Below are positions 53,603 to 61,915 of a DNA stretch of 64,000 bases, piece by piece. Both the position numbers and the translations under genes were made by a program. The stretch is from VXRJ01 sp965246995. GTDB taxonomy: Bacteria; Acidobacteriota; Vicinamibacteria; Vicinamibacterales; UBA8438. A model generated the notes under the pieces. The model was given only the letters and a program-made list of their open reading frames with translations, was not told the DNA's origin and made no database searches. The stretch is from NCBI GenBank assembly GCA_965246995.1, contig OZ252008.1, positions 2,604,001 to 2,668,000 of the forward strand, given 5' to 3'. Position 1 is the first letter of the stretch, and each line of letters begins with the position of its first letter.

Positions 53603-54817
53603 TCAGCGGCTCTCCTGGCTCGCGGCCTCCCAAGCCCGGAACTCCTCCCGCTTTTCCTCCAGCTCGCGCTCGCGGATCCCCGCCTCGCGCAGCGCCTCGT
53701 CGAGCGCCCACGCGCGGTCGACGCGCGCGCCGCGGATGGCGTTGATCATCCCATAGTTGTGCTCGTGGCAGGCGTACTCGAAGATCCGGTCCTGAAAGCC
53801 CTCCTGGCTCCACGAGTCGAGGGTGAAGTAGTTGACGGCGCTCCAGGGCCGCACGAACACGGCGGGATCCTCGACCGTGTAGCGGTACTCCAGCGTCTCG
53901 GCGTCGATCCGGGTGAAGCGCTCGGTCAGCCGCAGGGTCTCGCCGGTGCCCAGGTAGTAGTGCACATGGGCCGACCCGCCGAAGGGGCCGCCGTGCGCCG
54001 GCGCCACGTTGTTGACGGTAGTCTTGAAGTTGGTGGTCTCGACGACGAGGGAGTCGCCGTCCCAGCGCCCGCGCGAGTAGCCGTTCCACTGGCGGATGTC
54101 CGAGCCAATCGGCGTCGAGTCGTTGACCGGGATGATCCGCACGTAGCCGTAGGGCATGACAATGGACACGTAGCCGGGGGATTGCACGATCTCCTTGACT
54201 GGCTGCTGCGAGCTGCCGAGCATCTCGCCCGGCAGGCCGTTGCGCGTGATGCACCGCTCCGAGAGGCCGCGGTCCTCCCAGTCGTCCGCCTGGGTCCGCT
54301 CGCGCCGCTCGGCCTCGCGCCGCTCCCACGTCATCAGCGCCTCGCGCGTCAGCGGAGGCATCTGCCCGTCGCGGGGCTCGATGATCTGTGACGTGCGCAG
54401 GGACAGCGGGGGCGATGTGGGGTCGGCGCTCCAGAAGGCGTTGTACTCCGCCCCGGCGATGCGGTAGCCGGGCCGGCCGTCGTCTGGCCGGTCGGATCGC
54501 GCATAGCGCTGCACGTCCTGATCCACGAGCTCGGCCGCCAGCAGGTCGTCGTCGTCGTCACTCACGATGCGGCGCAGGCCGAGCCGCTCCCGTTCGGCCG
54601 CCTCCTCCGCGGTCATGAACTCGCGGTCGCCGAACTCCGCCGGCCGCTCCACCGGCGTATAGGTCCGCGTGTCCCACAGCCCCTGCAGGTCCGGATCGCC
54701 CCACGGGGTCCGCGACGCCTCGTAGTCGTCCTGCGCCTGTCCGGCGACCGGCGCCGCCGCCAGCCAGCCGATGACGCATACGACCGCCACCAGTCTCACC
54801 GCCCGTCGATGTCTCAC
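53603..54817 (-). CDS. Secreted 'WGxPDLQG' family protein (paralogue 2)
   Basis: 404 aa from the GTG at 54817, selected for GGGAGGT 8 bases upstream and a signal peptide (AVRLVAVVCVIGWLAAAP). The frame runs open far upstream through the next gene but without support. Family motifs: SRTPWGDPDLQGLWDTRTYTPVERP, GRWDGDSLVVETTNF, RLTERFTRIDAETLEYRYTVEDPAVFVRPWS and FEYACHEHNYGMINAI, ending in a charged coiled-coil-like helix. Same family as the genes at 50798 and 54874. Confidence 0.82.
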   Translation of the reverse strand: MRHRRAVRLVAVVCVIGWLAAAPVAGQAQDDYEASRTPWGDPDLQGLWDTRTYTPVERPAEFGDREFMTAEEAAERERLGLRRIVSDDDDDLLAAELVDQDVQRYARSDRPDDGRPGYRIAGAEYNAFWSADPTSPPLSLRTSQIIEPRDGQMPPLTREALMTWERREAERRERTQADDWEDRGLSERCITRNGLPGEMLGSSQQPVKEIVQSPGYVSIVMPYGYVRIIPVNDSTPIGSDIRQWNGYSRGRWDGDSLVVETTNFKTTVNNVAPAHGGPFGGSAHVHYYLGTGETLRLTERFTRIDAETLEYRYTVEDPAVFVRPWSAVNYFTLDSWSQEGFQDRIFEYACHEHNYGMINAIRGARVDRAWALDEALREAGIRERELEEKREEFRAWEAASQESR

Positions 54818-54873
54818 GTTCGCACCTCCCTGCGAGCCGGCCGCGGAATCCCGCAACGTTCCGCCACGGATTC

Positions 54874-55740
54874 CTACCGGGCCGGCTCGTCGACGAGCCC
54901 CCCGTACACGTACGCCTCGGCGAGGTCCACGCACTTGAACTCCAGCAGGCGCACGTTCTCCTCGATGCGGCGATACAGCGGGAACCGGATGGTCCAGGGC
55001 CGCGTGAAGACCGCATCGTCCTCGATCGTCGCCTCGTACTGCATGTGGTACGGGCTGATTGGCGTGTAGCGTTCGATCACCCGGAGCCCGGCGCTGTGAT
55101 GGTTCCCGGCCCGGTCGAACCACGACAGGTCGTGGAACCCGGTCACCTCGACCACCAGTGTGTCGCCGTCCCAGCGGCCGTTCGACCAGCCCATCCAGAA
55201 GTCGACGGGGGCGGGCTTCGTGCCGCCGATCGGGATCGTGCGGTTGGCGTTGGCGAACTGGTAGGCGACGATGATGCGGTCGGTGCTCTGGATGATCTGG
55301 AACGGGAAGGGCATGTAGGTGGCGCGGGGCACCCCCGGCATGTAGCACTTCGCCTCGGGATCCCCGACCGTGTTGATGTTGTCGGGATCGACGGTCAGGC
55401 GGGTGCGGGCGTTCTCCTCACGCGTGGCGAGGGCCTCCGGTCGATACGGGATCTCCCCGCCCACGACCACGCTCTGGCCCGGCGACTGCGCCCCCCACAT
55501 CCCGAGCAGCCGCGGGAACGGGCCCGCCTCGGCGCTGTGGTCCTCCAGGTTCCAGTTGGCGGTGACGAACGCCTGCCAGATCCCGGAGAGGTCGGGATGC
55601 GACGTGCCGGACAGACGCGGCGCCCGGTACAACGGGCCCTGGGCGTCGGCCGGCAGTCCCGACAGCCAGACGGCCACGACCACCGCGGCGACCGCCGTGA
55701 CCGTCGCAAGCCGGTTCCGCATCCTGAACCCGTCGGGCAT
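54874..55740 (-). CDS. Secreted 'WGxPDLQG'-related protein (paralogue 3, divergent)
   Basis: 288 aa with signal peptide (TVTAVAAVVVAVWLSGLPADAQ). The start motif is altered to SGTSHPDLSGIWQAF. The body keeps MPFPFQIIQSTDRIIVAYQF, GRWDGDTLVVEVTGF, RVIERYTPISPYHMQYEATIEDDAVFTRPWTIRFPLYRR and EFKCVDLAE. Shorter than its neighbours and clearly diverged. 56 nt upstream of paralogue 2 and likely in the same transcript. Confidence 0.8.
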   Translation of the reverse strand: MPDGFRMRNRLATVTAVAAVVVAVWLSGLPADAQGPLYRAPRLSGTSHPDLSGIWQAFVTANWNLEDHSAEAGPFPRLLGMWGAQSPGQSVVVGGEIPYRPEALATREENARTRLTVDPDNINTVGDPEAKCYMPGVPRATYMPFPFQIIQSTDRIIVAYQFANANRTIPIGGTKPAPVDFWMGWSNGRWDGDTLVVEVTGFHDLSWFDRAGNHHSAGLRVIERYTPISPYHMQYEATIEDDAVFTRPWTIRFPLYRRIEENVRLLEFKCVDLAEAYVYGGLVDEPAR

Positions 55741-55840
55741 GACGATCCGACCTCCTCCTCGAGACGAGCGCTGCGCGATCCTGCGCCCATGCTACGCCCA
55801 CGGGGGGAAGGTCGCAACCGAGGGCGGCCGTGGACTGGAC

Positions 55841-56110
55841 TCAGCCGAATATCGTGAGGGCCAACCACCCAAAGAACACGGCGTTCACCACAACGAGCGC
55901 CGCGCTCAGTCTCCTGTGGTTGCGCCGGATAGCAACCACAGCCATCAGATAGACCCCGACGGGGAACAAACCCCACAAGAAGAAGCGAGGTGTCGCCGCA
56001 AGGTACGCCGACGCCGGGCCGACTAGAACCGCTGCCGCGAGCAGCGGCGTTGGACGTCTGCGGGCCACTCCGAGGGAGGCCGCCAGCACGCTGAGCGCCA
56101 CCGCTGGCCA
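55841..56110 (-). pseudogene. Small membrane protein, 3' part (interrupted by IS3)
   Basis: About 89 codons of a three-helix membrane protein starting WPAVALSVLAASLGVARRRP at the IS3 boundary and ending WLALTIFG. It has no start codon of its own on this side of the element. Joining it to the 5' fragment at 57378-57416 after removing the IS and one GAAG copy gives an uninterrupted frame of ~102 aa (VLLF then WPAV). Function unknown. Confidence 0.75.
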
Positions 56111-56174
56111 GAAGTGATCTTGCCTGAGTTTCGTGGACACCGAAGAAGGCGCGAGAATGCGCCAGGGGGTGTTC

Positions 56175-56471
56175 ATGGGCAAACGGCAGCGACGACGGTT
56201 CACCGAGGCGTTCAAGCAGGAGGCGGTCCGGCTCTGCCTGCGGCACGACCGCAGCATCGGGCAGGTCGCTCGGGAGCTCGACCTGACCGAGTCGGCCCTG
56301 CGCAGGTGGGTGCAGCAGTATGAGGTCGACCACGGCCCGAATCCCAGCGGTGCGCTCACCACGGAGGAGAAGACGGAACTACGCACGCTCCGGCGTGAGG
56401 TGCGGGTGTTGCGCGAGGAGCGCGAGATCCTAAAAAAAGCGGCGGCCTTCTTCGCGAAAGAAAACGCATGA
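56175..56471 (+). CDS. IS3 OrfA (DNA-binding)
   Basis: 98 aa from ATG 56175 (two upstream in-frame ATGs at 56133 and 56157 are possible). HTH_Tnp_1 domain: KRQRRRFTEAFKQEAVRLCL, SIGQVARELDLTESALRRWV, followed by a leucine-zipper-like coiled coil (EKTELRTLRREVRVLREEREILKKA). An A7-G slippery run at 56432-56439 allows the -1 shift that makes OrfAB. Confidence 0.92.
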   Translation: MGKRQRRRFTEAFKQEAVRLCLRHDRSIGQVARELDLTESALRRWVQQYEVDHGPNPSGALTTEEKTELRTLRREVRVLREEREILKKAAAFFAKENA

Positions 56472-57346
56472 GGTTCGCGTTTGTTCACGGGGAGAAGGCC
56501 CACCACGCCGTGCGGCGCTTGTGCAGCGTGCTACAGGTGACGCCCAGCGGTTACTACGCCTGGGCGCATCGGGGCCCGAGCGCGCAACAACGGGACAACG
56601 ACCGGTTGAAGGTACGCATCCGGGCGATCCATACCGCCAGCCGCGGAACGTACGGCAGCCCGCGGATCCACGAGCAGCTCAGGCAGGACGGGGTCCCAGT
56701 TGGCCGGGCGCGGGTCGCCCGACTGCTGCAGGACATGGGGCTGATCGGCCTGCCCCTCAAGCGGCACCGGTGCACGACGGACAGTGACCACCAGCGTCCG
56801 GTGGCGCCCAACGTCCTCGCCCGCGCCTTCGACGCTGCACACCCCAACGAGCGCTGGAGCACCGACATCACGTACGTCTGGACGTGGGAGGGCTGGCTGT
56901 ATCTGGCCGTGGTGCTAGACCTGTTCTCGCGGCGCGTGGTGGGCTGGGCTATCCAGCCGCACCTGCGGGTCGAGTTGGCGCTCGAGGCGCTGCACATGGC
57001 GCTGGGGCGCCGAGTCCCGGAGGCCGGCTTGCTACATCACTCGGATCGGGGCTGCCAGTATGCGGCCGACGCGTATCAGCGCGTGCTGCGCGACCACGGG
57101 ATCGTCTGCTCCATGAGTCGGAAGGGCGACTGCTGGGACAACGCCATCACGGAGAGCTTCTTCGCGACGCTCAAGACCGAGCTCATTCACCGGCAGCCGT
57201 GGCCGACGCGGCGCGGGGCCAAAGACGCCGTGGCGGAGTACATCGAAGGCTTCTACAATCCCTACCGGCTGCACTCGTCGCTGGGGTATGTCAGCCCCAA
57301 TAACTGTGAAAGGAGGCACGCTCGGCAGGCTCAGCGTGCAGCATAA
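56468..57346 (+). CDS. IS3 OrfB (DDE integrase-fold transposase)
   Basis: 292 aa, overlapping OrfA by ATGA. HTH_21 region (YGSPRIHEQLRQDGVPVGRARVARLLQDMGL), then an rve-type catalytic core with RWSTDITYVWTWEGWLYLAVVLD (first Asp), LLHHSDRGCQYAA (second Asp) and SRKGDCWDNAITESFFATLKTE (Glu). Normally expressed as an OrfAB fusion by -1 frameshifting. All catalytic residues are present, so the element may be active. Confidence 0.94.
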   Translation: MRFAFVHGEKAHHAVRRLCSVLQVTPSGYYAWAHRGPSAQQRDNDRLKVRIRAIHTASRGTYGSPRIHEQLRQDGVPVGRARVARLLQDMGLIGLPLKRHRCTTDSDHQRPVAPNVLARAFDAAHPNERWSTDITYVWTWEGWLYLAVVLDLFSRRVVGWAIQPHLRVELALEALHMALGRRVPEAGLLHHSDRGCQYAADAYQRVLRDHGIVCSMSRKGDCWDNAITESFFATLKTELIHRQPWPTRRGAKDAVAEYIEGFYNPYRLHSSLGYVSPNNCERRHARQAQRAA

Positions 57347-57377
57347 TCAACCTGTCCACTTTTCCCAGGCAAGATCA

Positions 57378-57416
57378 GAAGAGCAGGACAGGCCAGAACT
57401 CCCATAGGTCATGCAT
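57378..57416 (-). pseudogene. Small membrane protein, 5' part (interrupted by IS3)
   Basis: Thirteen codons, MHDLWEFWPVLLF, from ATG 57416 (weak AAGG upstream) up to the IS3 end. The frame continues across the element into the membrane protein fragment ending at 55841. It starts 8 nt after the DUF429 stop, so the intact gene was probably the second gene of that operon. Confidence 0.7.
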
Positions 57417-57424
57417 GTACCTTG

Positions 57425-58225
57425 TTACGCGAGCCGCAGGCTGCGGTGCTCCTGTGGAAGAAGCGGGCGCTGGGCCTCCCGTTCGCGCGGCGCGATGATG
57501 TAGCCATTCAGGTCGCCGATCATCTCCCAGTCGGAGGGGGCGTGCCATGCGAGCCACGCGGCAAGGGCACATGTAAGTCCGTCGAGTGTGTCGTCGAGGC
57601 GCTTCAGGGCGGCGCCCCTTGCCGTCGCTGCAGTCTCTGGCGACAGGGCACGCTCGACATGGGGATTGTCAAGAACGCGGGGCGTCTCGTTTCGAATGAG
57701 TGTTCTCAGGTGTCCCTGATAACTCCGAATGGCGTCTTGACGAAAACCGACGCTGCGGCCAGCCTTGGCCTTGTACGGAATCCGCTCGGCGAGATCGAAC
57801 AGCCGCACGTGAATCGTGTGGGGATAGACCTCGACCGCGACGCGCTCACCGCGTTCTCCGCCAAGCAGTGTCGCCGGGTCAAGGGTAAAGCCGCGCGCCT
57901 TGAGCGCCGCACCGAGGTCGATACCGGCCGTGAATCCCTTCTTCACAGCGTAGTGGGCTTGATGAGGGGACGCCTTGTATCGACCGAAGCGCCGGGCAAC
58001 CTCGCGTTCAGCCCACCGTTGGGGTGTGTAGAGAACGGGTGCGTCGATCGTAACGATGACGGACCCCTCTAAGGCGGCCAGTTCATCCGACAAGCTCTCG
58101 GCGCCGCGCACACAGGCTCCGATGCGCGTACAGGTCAGGTCAGCGGGCGTTTCTCCCTCGAACCAGCAGATGCCGGTCTCGTTGCGGGCAGTCCAGGCTA
58201 GATCGAGGCCAACAAAGGTCGGCAT
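57425..58225 (-). CDS. DUF429 protein (predicted RNase-H-fold nuclease)
   Basis: 266 aa from ATG 58225 (the frame extends 22 codons upstream without support). RNase-H-like core with acidic residues in TFVGLDLAWTARNETGICWF, VIVTIDAPVLYT and VAVEVYPH, and a C-terminal RLDDTLDGLTCALAAWLAW. This is the D-D-E-D pattern by which DUF429 was predicted to be nuclease-like; activity is unproven. Confidence 0.82.
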   Translation of the reverse strand: MPTFVGLDLAWTARNETGICWFEGETPADLTCTRIGACVRGAESLSDELAALEGSVIVTIDAPVLYTPQRWAEREVARRFGRYKASPHQAHYAVKKGFTAGIDLGAALKARGFTLDPATLLGGERGERVAVEVYPHTIHVRLFDLAERIPYKAKAGRSVGFRQDAIRSYQGHLRTLIRNETPRVLDNPHVERALSPETAATARGAALKRLDDTLDGLTCALAAWLAWHAPSDWEMIGDLNGYIIAPREREAQRPLLPQEHRSLRLA

Positions 58226-58487
58226 CACAACACTCCGTACTACTTCCGGTCGGCACGGCCGCGTAGCCGCGTGGGTCTGGCGTTTCCCCACTCGCTGCTA
58301 TCGCGGCGATGCAATTCCGCCAGGCGCCAAGGGCAGAGTCCCCGGAAGGCCCGCTTTACCCTCAACTGACCACTTGCGGAATAGGCGAAGTGCGGTGATC
58401 CTAGCACCCGTGCTCCTTCCGCCCCGCGGCCGGCCGCCGATGCTGGAAGACGATACTCGGGCACGTACCGCTGACCGGGAGGTAACG

Positions 58488-59945
58488 ATGAACCGCTGGA
58501 TGTCGCTTTCGTTCGCCGCGCTACTCGTCCTCGCCGCCCCTGGTCGCGCCCCGGCGCAGCCCGCGGATACGGGCCACGGCGAGGAGCGCTTCAACACCCG
58601 GCTCGTCGGCGCGAACGACCTGCAGGCGCGTTCGGCCTACCAACCACTGCCGGTCCGGCAGGGAGAGCGCCGCATCGCGTACGTCGGGCACCACGCCGGG
58701 GAGGCGCTGAACCCGCTGACCGGCGCCGTCGAGCCGAACGGCACGTCGGTGGTCGACGTCACCGATCCCGCCGCTCCTGTTTACCTGGCCCACATCGCCG
58801 CGACCGGCGGCGCCAGCGGCGCGCAGATGGTCCAGGTCTGCGAGGGCGACCGGCTCCCGGGGGCGGACGCCGGCCGGTTCTACCTACTGCGGTCGAACGG
58901 GAACACCAGCCATGAGGTATGGGATGTCACCGATCCGGCGAGCCCCGCGTTCGTACGCACGGTGGCCGAGATGGGCCAGACGCCGTCGGGCGAGCAGCAC
59001 ACCCACAAGAATTGGTGGGAGTGCGACACCGGCGTCGCCTACCTCGTCGGGACCGTCGACGGCTGGCGCGCGCCGCGCATCCTGCAGATCTTCGACCTGG
59101 CCGACCCGGCCGCCCCGCGGCGCATTCGCGACTTCAGCCTGCCCGGCGTCCAGCCGGACGCGAGCGGACCCATACCCGGGGGATCGGGCCTGCATGAGGC
59201 GGTCATACTGGGGAATCGCGTCTACCTGGCGTACGGCACCTCCGCCGACGGCGCCGTGCAGATCCTCGACCGCGACGGGCTGCTGAACGGCGACCCCGAT
59301 GCCGCCGCGCCGCTCGGGGCGAGCCCCGCCGCCCTCGCCTACCCGCAGATTGGCCGCGTCGACCTGCCTTCCTACTGGGGGGGGCACACCGCCATGCCGC
59401 TGCTCGGCGTGGAGATCGCCGACTACGCCGGCAACCGCGACAACGCGACACGCGACTTCCTGTTTGTCGTCTCCGAATCGACCGCCAACCGGTGCCAGGA
59501 GACTCGCCACGTGACACTCATGCTGGACATCACGGACGAGGCCCACCCCCTGCCAATCGGGACGTTTCAGGTGGACGAATCGAGCGGTGATTTCTGCGAC
59601 CGGGGCGGCCGGTTCGGCCCGCACGCGCCGCAGTGGTCCATGGAGCCGCCGTTCTACGGGAACCTGATGGTCGTGTCGTGGTTCAACGCGGGCGCGAGGA
59701 TCATCGATATCCGCGACCCGTTCAACATGGCCGAGGTTGCGTACTACATACCCGCCACGACCGAACGGACGGCCGAGCGCTGCGCCACCATCGACGGCGT
59801 CGAGACCTGCCAGGTGGCGATCCAGACGAACAACGTGGAGGTGGACGACCGCGGGTTGATCTACCTGGCGGACCGCTCCGACACGGGACTGCACATCGTG
59901 GAGCTGACGGGTTCGGCCCGAGCGATTATCGATCCGGGAGAGTAA
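58488..59945 (+). CDS. Secreted LVIVD-repeat beta-propeller protein
   Basis: 485 aa from ATG 58488 (GGGAGGT upstream and a signal peptide WMSLSFAALLVLAAPGRAPAQ; the open frame before it is non-coding). Repeats of the LVIVD type occur through the length: TSVVDVTDPAAPVYLAHI, HEVWDVTDPASPAFVRTV, LQIFDLADPAAPRRIRDF, LMLDITDEAHPLPIGTF, ARIIDIRDPFNMAEVAYY. Paired Cys residues suggest disulfides in an exported protein. Usually surface-associated; specific role unknown. Confidence 0.83.
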   Translation: MNRWMSLSFAALLVLAAPGRAPAQPADTGHGEERFNTRLVGANDLQARSAYQPLPVRQGERRIAYVGHHAGEALNPLTGAVEPNGTSVVDVTDPAAPVYLAHIAATGGASGAQMVQVCEGDRLPGADAGRFYLLRSNGNTSHEVWDVTDPASPAFVRTVAEMGQTPSGEQHTHKNWWECDTGVAYLVGTVDGWRAPRILQIFDLADPAAPRRIRDFSLPGVQPDASGPIPGGSGLHEAVILGNRVYLAYGTSADGAVQILDRDGLLNGDPDAAAPLGASPAALAYPQIGRVDLPSYWGGHTAMPLLGVEIADYAGNRDNATRDFLFVVSESTANRCQETRHVTLMLDITDEAHPLPIGTFQVDESSGDFCDRGGRFGPHAPQWSMEPPFYGNLMVVSWFNAGARIIDIRDPFNMAEVAYYIPATTERTAERCATIDGVETCQVAIQTNNVEVDDRGLIYLADRSDTGLHIVELTGSARAIIDPGE

Positions 59946-59948
59946 CGG

Positions 59949-60776
59949 TCAGTAGTCCCCGCTGGCGGCGGCGGCGGCGGCGAGGAGCGTGGCGGCCGGG
60001 GCGGCGTCCGTGGCGACATCCAGTTCCAGACCGTCCCAGGCGAGCGACATCCCGTCCGGAAGGGTCGCACACGTGGCCGCATGCGGCAGATCGTGTGTCA
60101 TGTGCGTGAAGAAGGTCTGCGCCGCGCCGATCCGCCGGGCCGTCTCGATCGCCTGGGCCAGCGTGAAATGTGTCGGATGCGGCTTGTGGCGGAGGGCGTC
60201 GAGCACCAGGATGTCGAGGTCCTTGAGCAGTGGCCAGGAGTCCTCCGGGAGGCCGTTGCAGTCGGTCAGGTAGGCGAAGTTCCCAATCCGGAAACCGAGG
60301 ACCGGCAGGCGGCCATGCAGGACGGGCACCGGGACGATGGTGGTTCGGCCGAGCGTGAATGGTCCGGCGAGTGGCCGTAGATCGAGTTGCGGCAGGGCGC
60401 CTCCCTTCTGTGCCGCCGCGTCGAAGACGTAGGCAAACATCCGCCGCACCTGCGTAAGCGCCCGTTCCGCCCCGTACACCGGGATCGCTGACCTCTGCCG
60501 GAAGTTGTAGATCCGGACATCGTCGAGGCCCAGGATGTGATCGGCGTGCGCATGGGTCAGGACGATCGCGTCGACACGCGGGATGCGGAAGCGCAGCGCC
60601 TGCGCTCTCAGGTCGGGCGACGCGTCCAAGAGGACGGAACTCCCCTCGTCGAACCGGAGCCAGAGCGATGGTCTGCACCGGCCATCACGCGGATCCTCGG
60701 AGCGGCACGTGTCGCAGTCGCAGCCGATGACGGGCACACCGGCGGAGGTGCCCGTTCCGAGGAAGGTTATCTGCAT
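59949..60776 (-). CDS. MBL-fold metal-dependent hydrolase (PhnP-like)
   Basis: 275 aa from ATG 60776 (MQITFLGTGTSAGVPVIGC). Metallo-beta-lactamase fold with IVLTHAHADHILGLDDVRIYN (HxHxDH), a later YLTDCNG Asp and FFTHMTHDL His. The Cys-rich start (CDCDTCRSEDPRDGRCRPS) is the zinc-binding loop seen in PhnP and related cyclic-phosphodiesterase-type enzymes. Divergent from mazG with a 46-bp gap. Confidence 0.87.
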   Translation of the reverse strand: MQITFLGTGTSAGVPVIGCDCDTCRSEDPRDGRCRPSLWLRFDEGSSVLLDASPDLRAQALRFRIPRVDAIVLTHAHADHILGLDDVRIYNFRQRSAIPVYGAERALTQVRRMFAYVFDAAAQKGGALPQLDLRPLAGPFTLGRTTIVPVPVLHGRLPVLGFRIGNFAYLTDCNGLPEDSWPLLKDLDILVLDALRHKPHPTHFTLAQAIETARRIGAAQTFFTHMTHDLPHAATCATLPDGMSLAWDGLELDVATDAAPAATLLAAAAAASGDY

Positions 60777-60822
60777 AGCGACTCGGCGGTGCGCCGCTGG
60801 CGACCTGCTAGCATACGCCACG

Positions 60823-61695
60823 ATGTCAACGAAGCGCACCGCTCCGGACGCGGACCCCGAGTTGCGCGACGCCGCCGACGGTTTTTCGCGCCTCGTATCA
60901 TTGATGCGGACGCTGCGCTCGGAACAGGGGTGTGCCTGGGATCGCGAACAGACGCTGGAGTCGCTTCGCCCCTACGTAATCGAGGAGACCTACGAGGTGG
61001 TCGACGCGATCGATCGGGGCGACACCGAATCGCTGCGAGAGGAGCTGGGCGACTTCCTTCTTGAAGCCGTCTTCCTCGCCCAGGTGGCGCACGAACGGGG
61101 AGACTTCCATGTCAGCGATTCGCTCCGCGCGATTTGCGAAAAGTTGATCCGTCGACATCCGCATGTGTTCCCCTCTAACACCGACTCGCCGGCGCGCAAT
61201 GGCAGCGACGGATCCCAGGCCGCAACGCCGCTGTCCGCGGCCGAGGTCAAGCGGCAGTGGGATGCGATCAAGGCTTCGGAACAGGCGGCTACCGGTGCGG
61301 AACCGAGCTTGCTTGGCAGTGTGCCGGAGAGTTTGCCCGCCTTGCTGCGTGCCTACCGACTTGGCAAACGAGCCGCGAGCGCCGGCTTCGATTGGCCCGA
61401 TCCCGCTGGCGTGGAGGCAAAGGTCGTCGAGGAGCTGGCGGAACTGGTGAATGCCCGCACGGAGGGCTCCCCCGCCGCTATCGAGGAGGAGTTGGGCGAC
61501 CTTCTTTTCAGCATCGTGAATCTTGCCCGCCACCTGGGCGTCGATCCGGAAACGGCCTTGCGCGCGGCGAACCGGAAGTTCGCGGAGCGCTTCGCACAAC
61601 TGGAGATCCGTCTGCGTGAGCGAGGCATCGATCTTTCCGCTGCGTCGCTCGAAGAGATGGAAGCGGAGTGGCGCCGGATCAAGATGGGCATCTGA
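60823..61695 (+). CDS. mazG: Nucleoside triphosphate pyrophosphohydrolase
   Basis: 290-aa MazG with two MazG domains. N-terminal: LVSLMRTLRSEQGCAWDREQTLESLRPYVIEETYEVVDAI, EELGDFLLEAVFLAQ. C-terminal: KVVEELAELVNA, IEEELGDLLFSIVNLARHLGVDPETALR. ExxE-12-ExxD metal motifs are present in both. It degrades non-canonical dNTPs/NTPs. The frame is open upstream, but ATG 60823 gives the family's usual start. Converges with the comEC remnant. Confidence 0.94.
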   Translation: MSTKRTAPDADPELRDAADGFSRLVSLMRTLRSEQGCAWDREQTLESLRPYVIEETYEVVDAIDRGDTESLREELGDFLLEAVFLAQVAHERGDFHVSDSLRAICEKLIRRHPHVFPSNTDSPARNGSDGSQAATPLSAAEVKRQWDAIKASEQAATGAEPSLLGSVPESLPALLRAYRLGKRAASAGFDWPDPAGVEAKVVEELAELVNARTEGSPAAIEEELGDLLFSIVNLARHLGVDPETALRAANRKFAERFAQLEIRLRERGIDLSAASLEEMEAEWRRIKMGI

Positions 61696-61705
61696 CGCGG
61701 CTCCT

Positions 61706-61915
61706 TCATTCCACCGGTCCGGGTATCGTGAAGCGGCGTCCGGTGGCAGTCGAGATGCCGACCTGTTTGCCATCGGTGCAGAGCGCAACTGCCCCGTCGT
61801 GACCGGTCTGGAGTATTTCGACACCGGCGCGCTCGTAGCGGGCGATAACCTCCGGGTGTGGGTGTCCGAACAGGTTCCAGCGTCCCGCGCTCACGATCGC
61901 AAGCGAGGGCTCTAG
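61706..61915 (-). pseudogene. comEC: comEC, 3' fragment (interrupted by IS)
   Basis: Last ~69 codons of a ComEC/Rec2-type protein: LEPSLAIVSAGRWNLFGHPH, then EVIARYERAGVEILQTGHDG, AVALCTDG. This is the typical end of the metallo-beta-lactamase-like domain. The frame enters directly from the IS boundary. Removing the element and one CTAG joins it to the fragment at 63381 as FIEALEPSLAIVSAG. Confidence 0.85.

Larger units (their letters stand above)
56115..57377. mobile_element. IS3-family insertion sequence
   Basis: 1263 bp. Ends read inward as TGATCTTGCCTGAGTTTCG and TGATCTTGCCTGGGAAAAG, then GTGGACA on both sides, giving an imperfect ~25-bp inverted repeat. GAAG is duplicated on both sides (56111-56114 and 57378-57381). 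It carries orfA and orfB on the plus strand, both apparently intact, and splits a minus-strand membrane-protein gene. Confidence 0.93.

Noticed and set aside
54818..55348. N-terminal extension of paralogue 2
   Set aside because: Overlaps paralogue 3 out of frame; the GTG at 54817 has a ribosome site and signal peptide.
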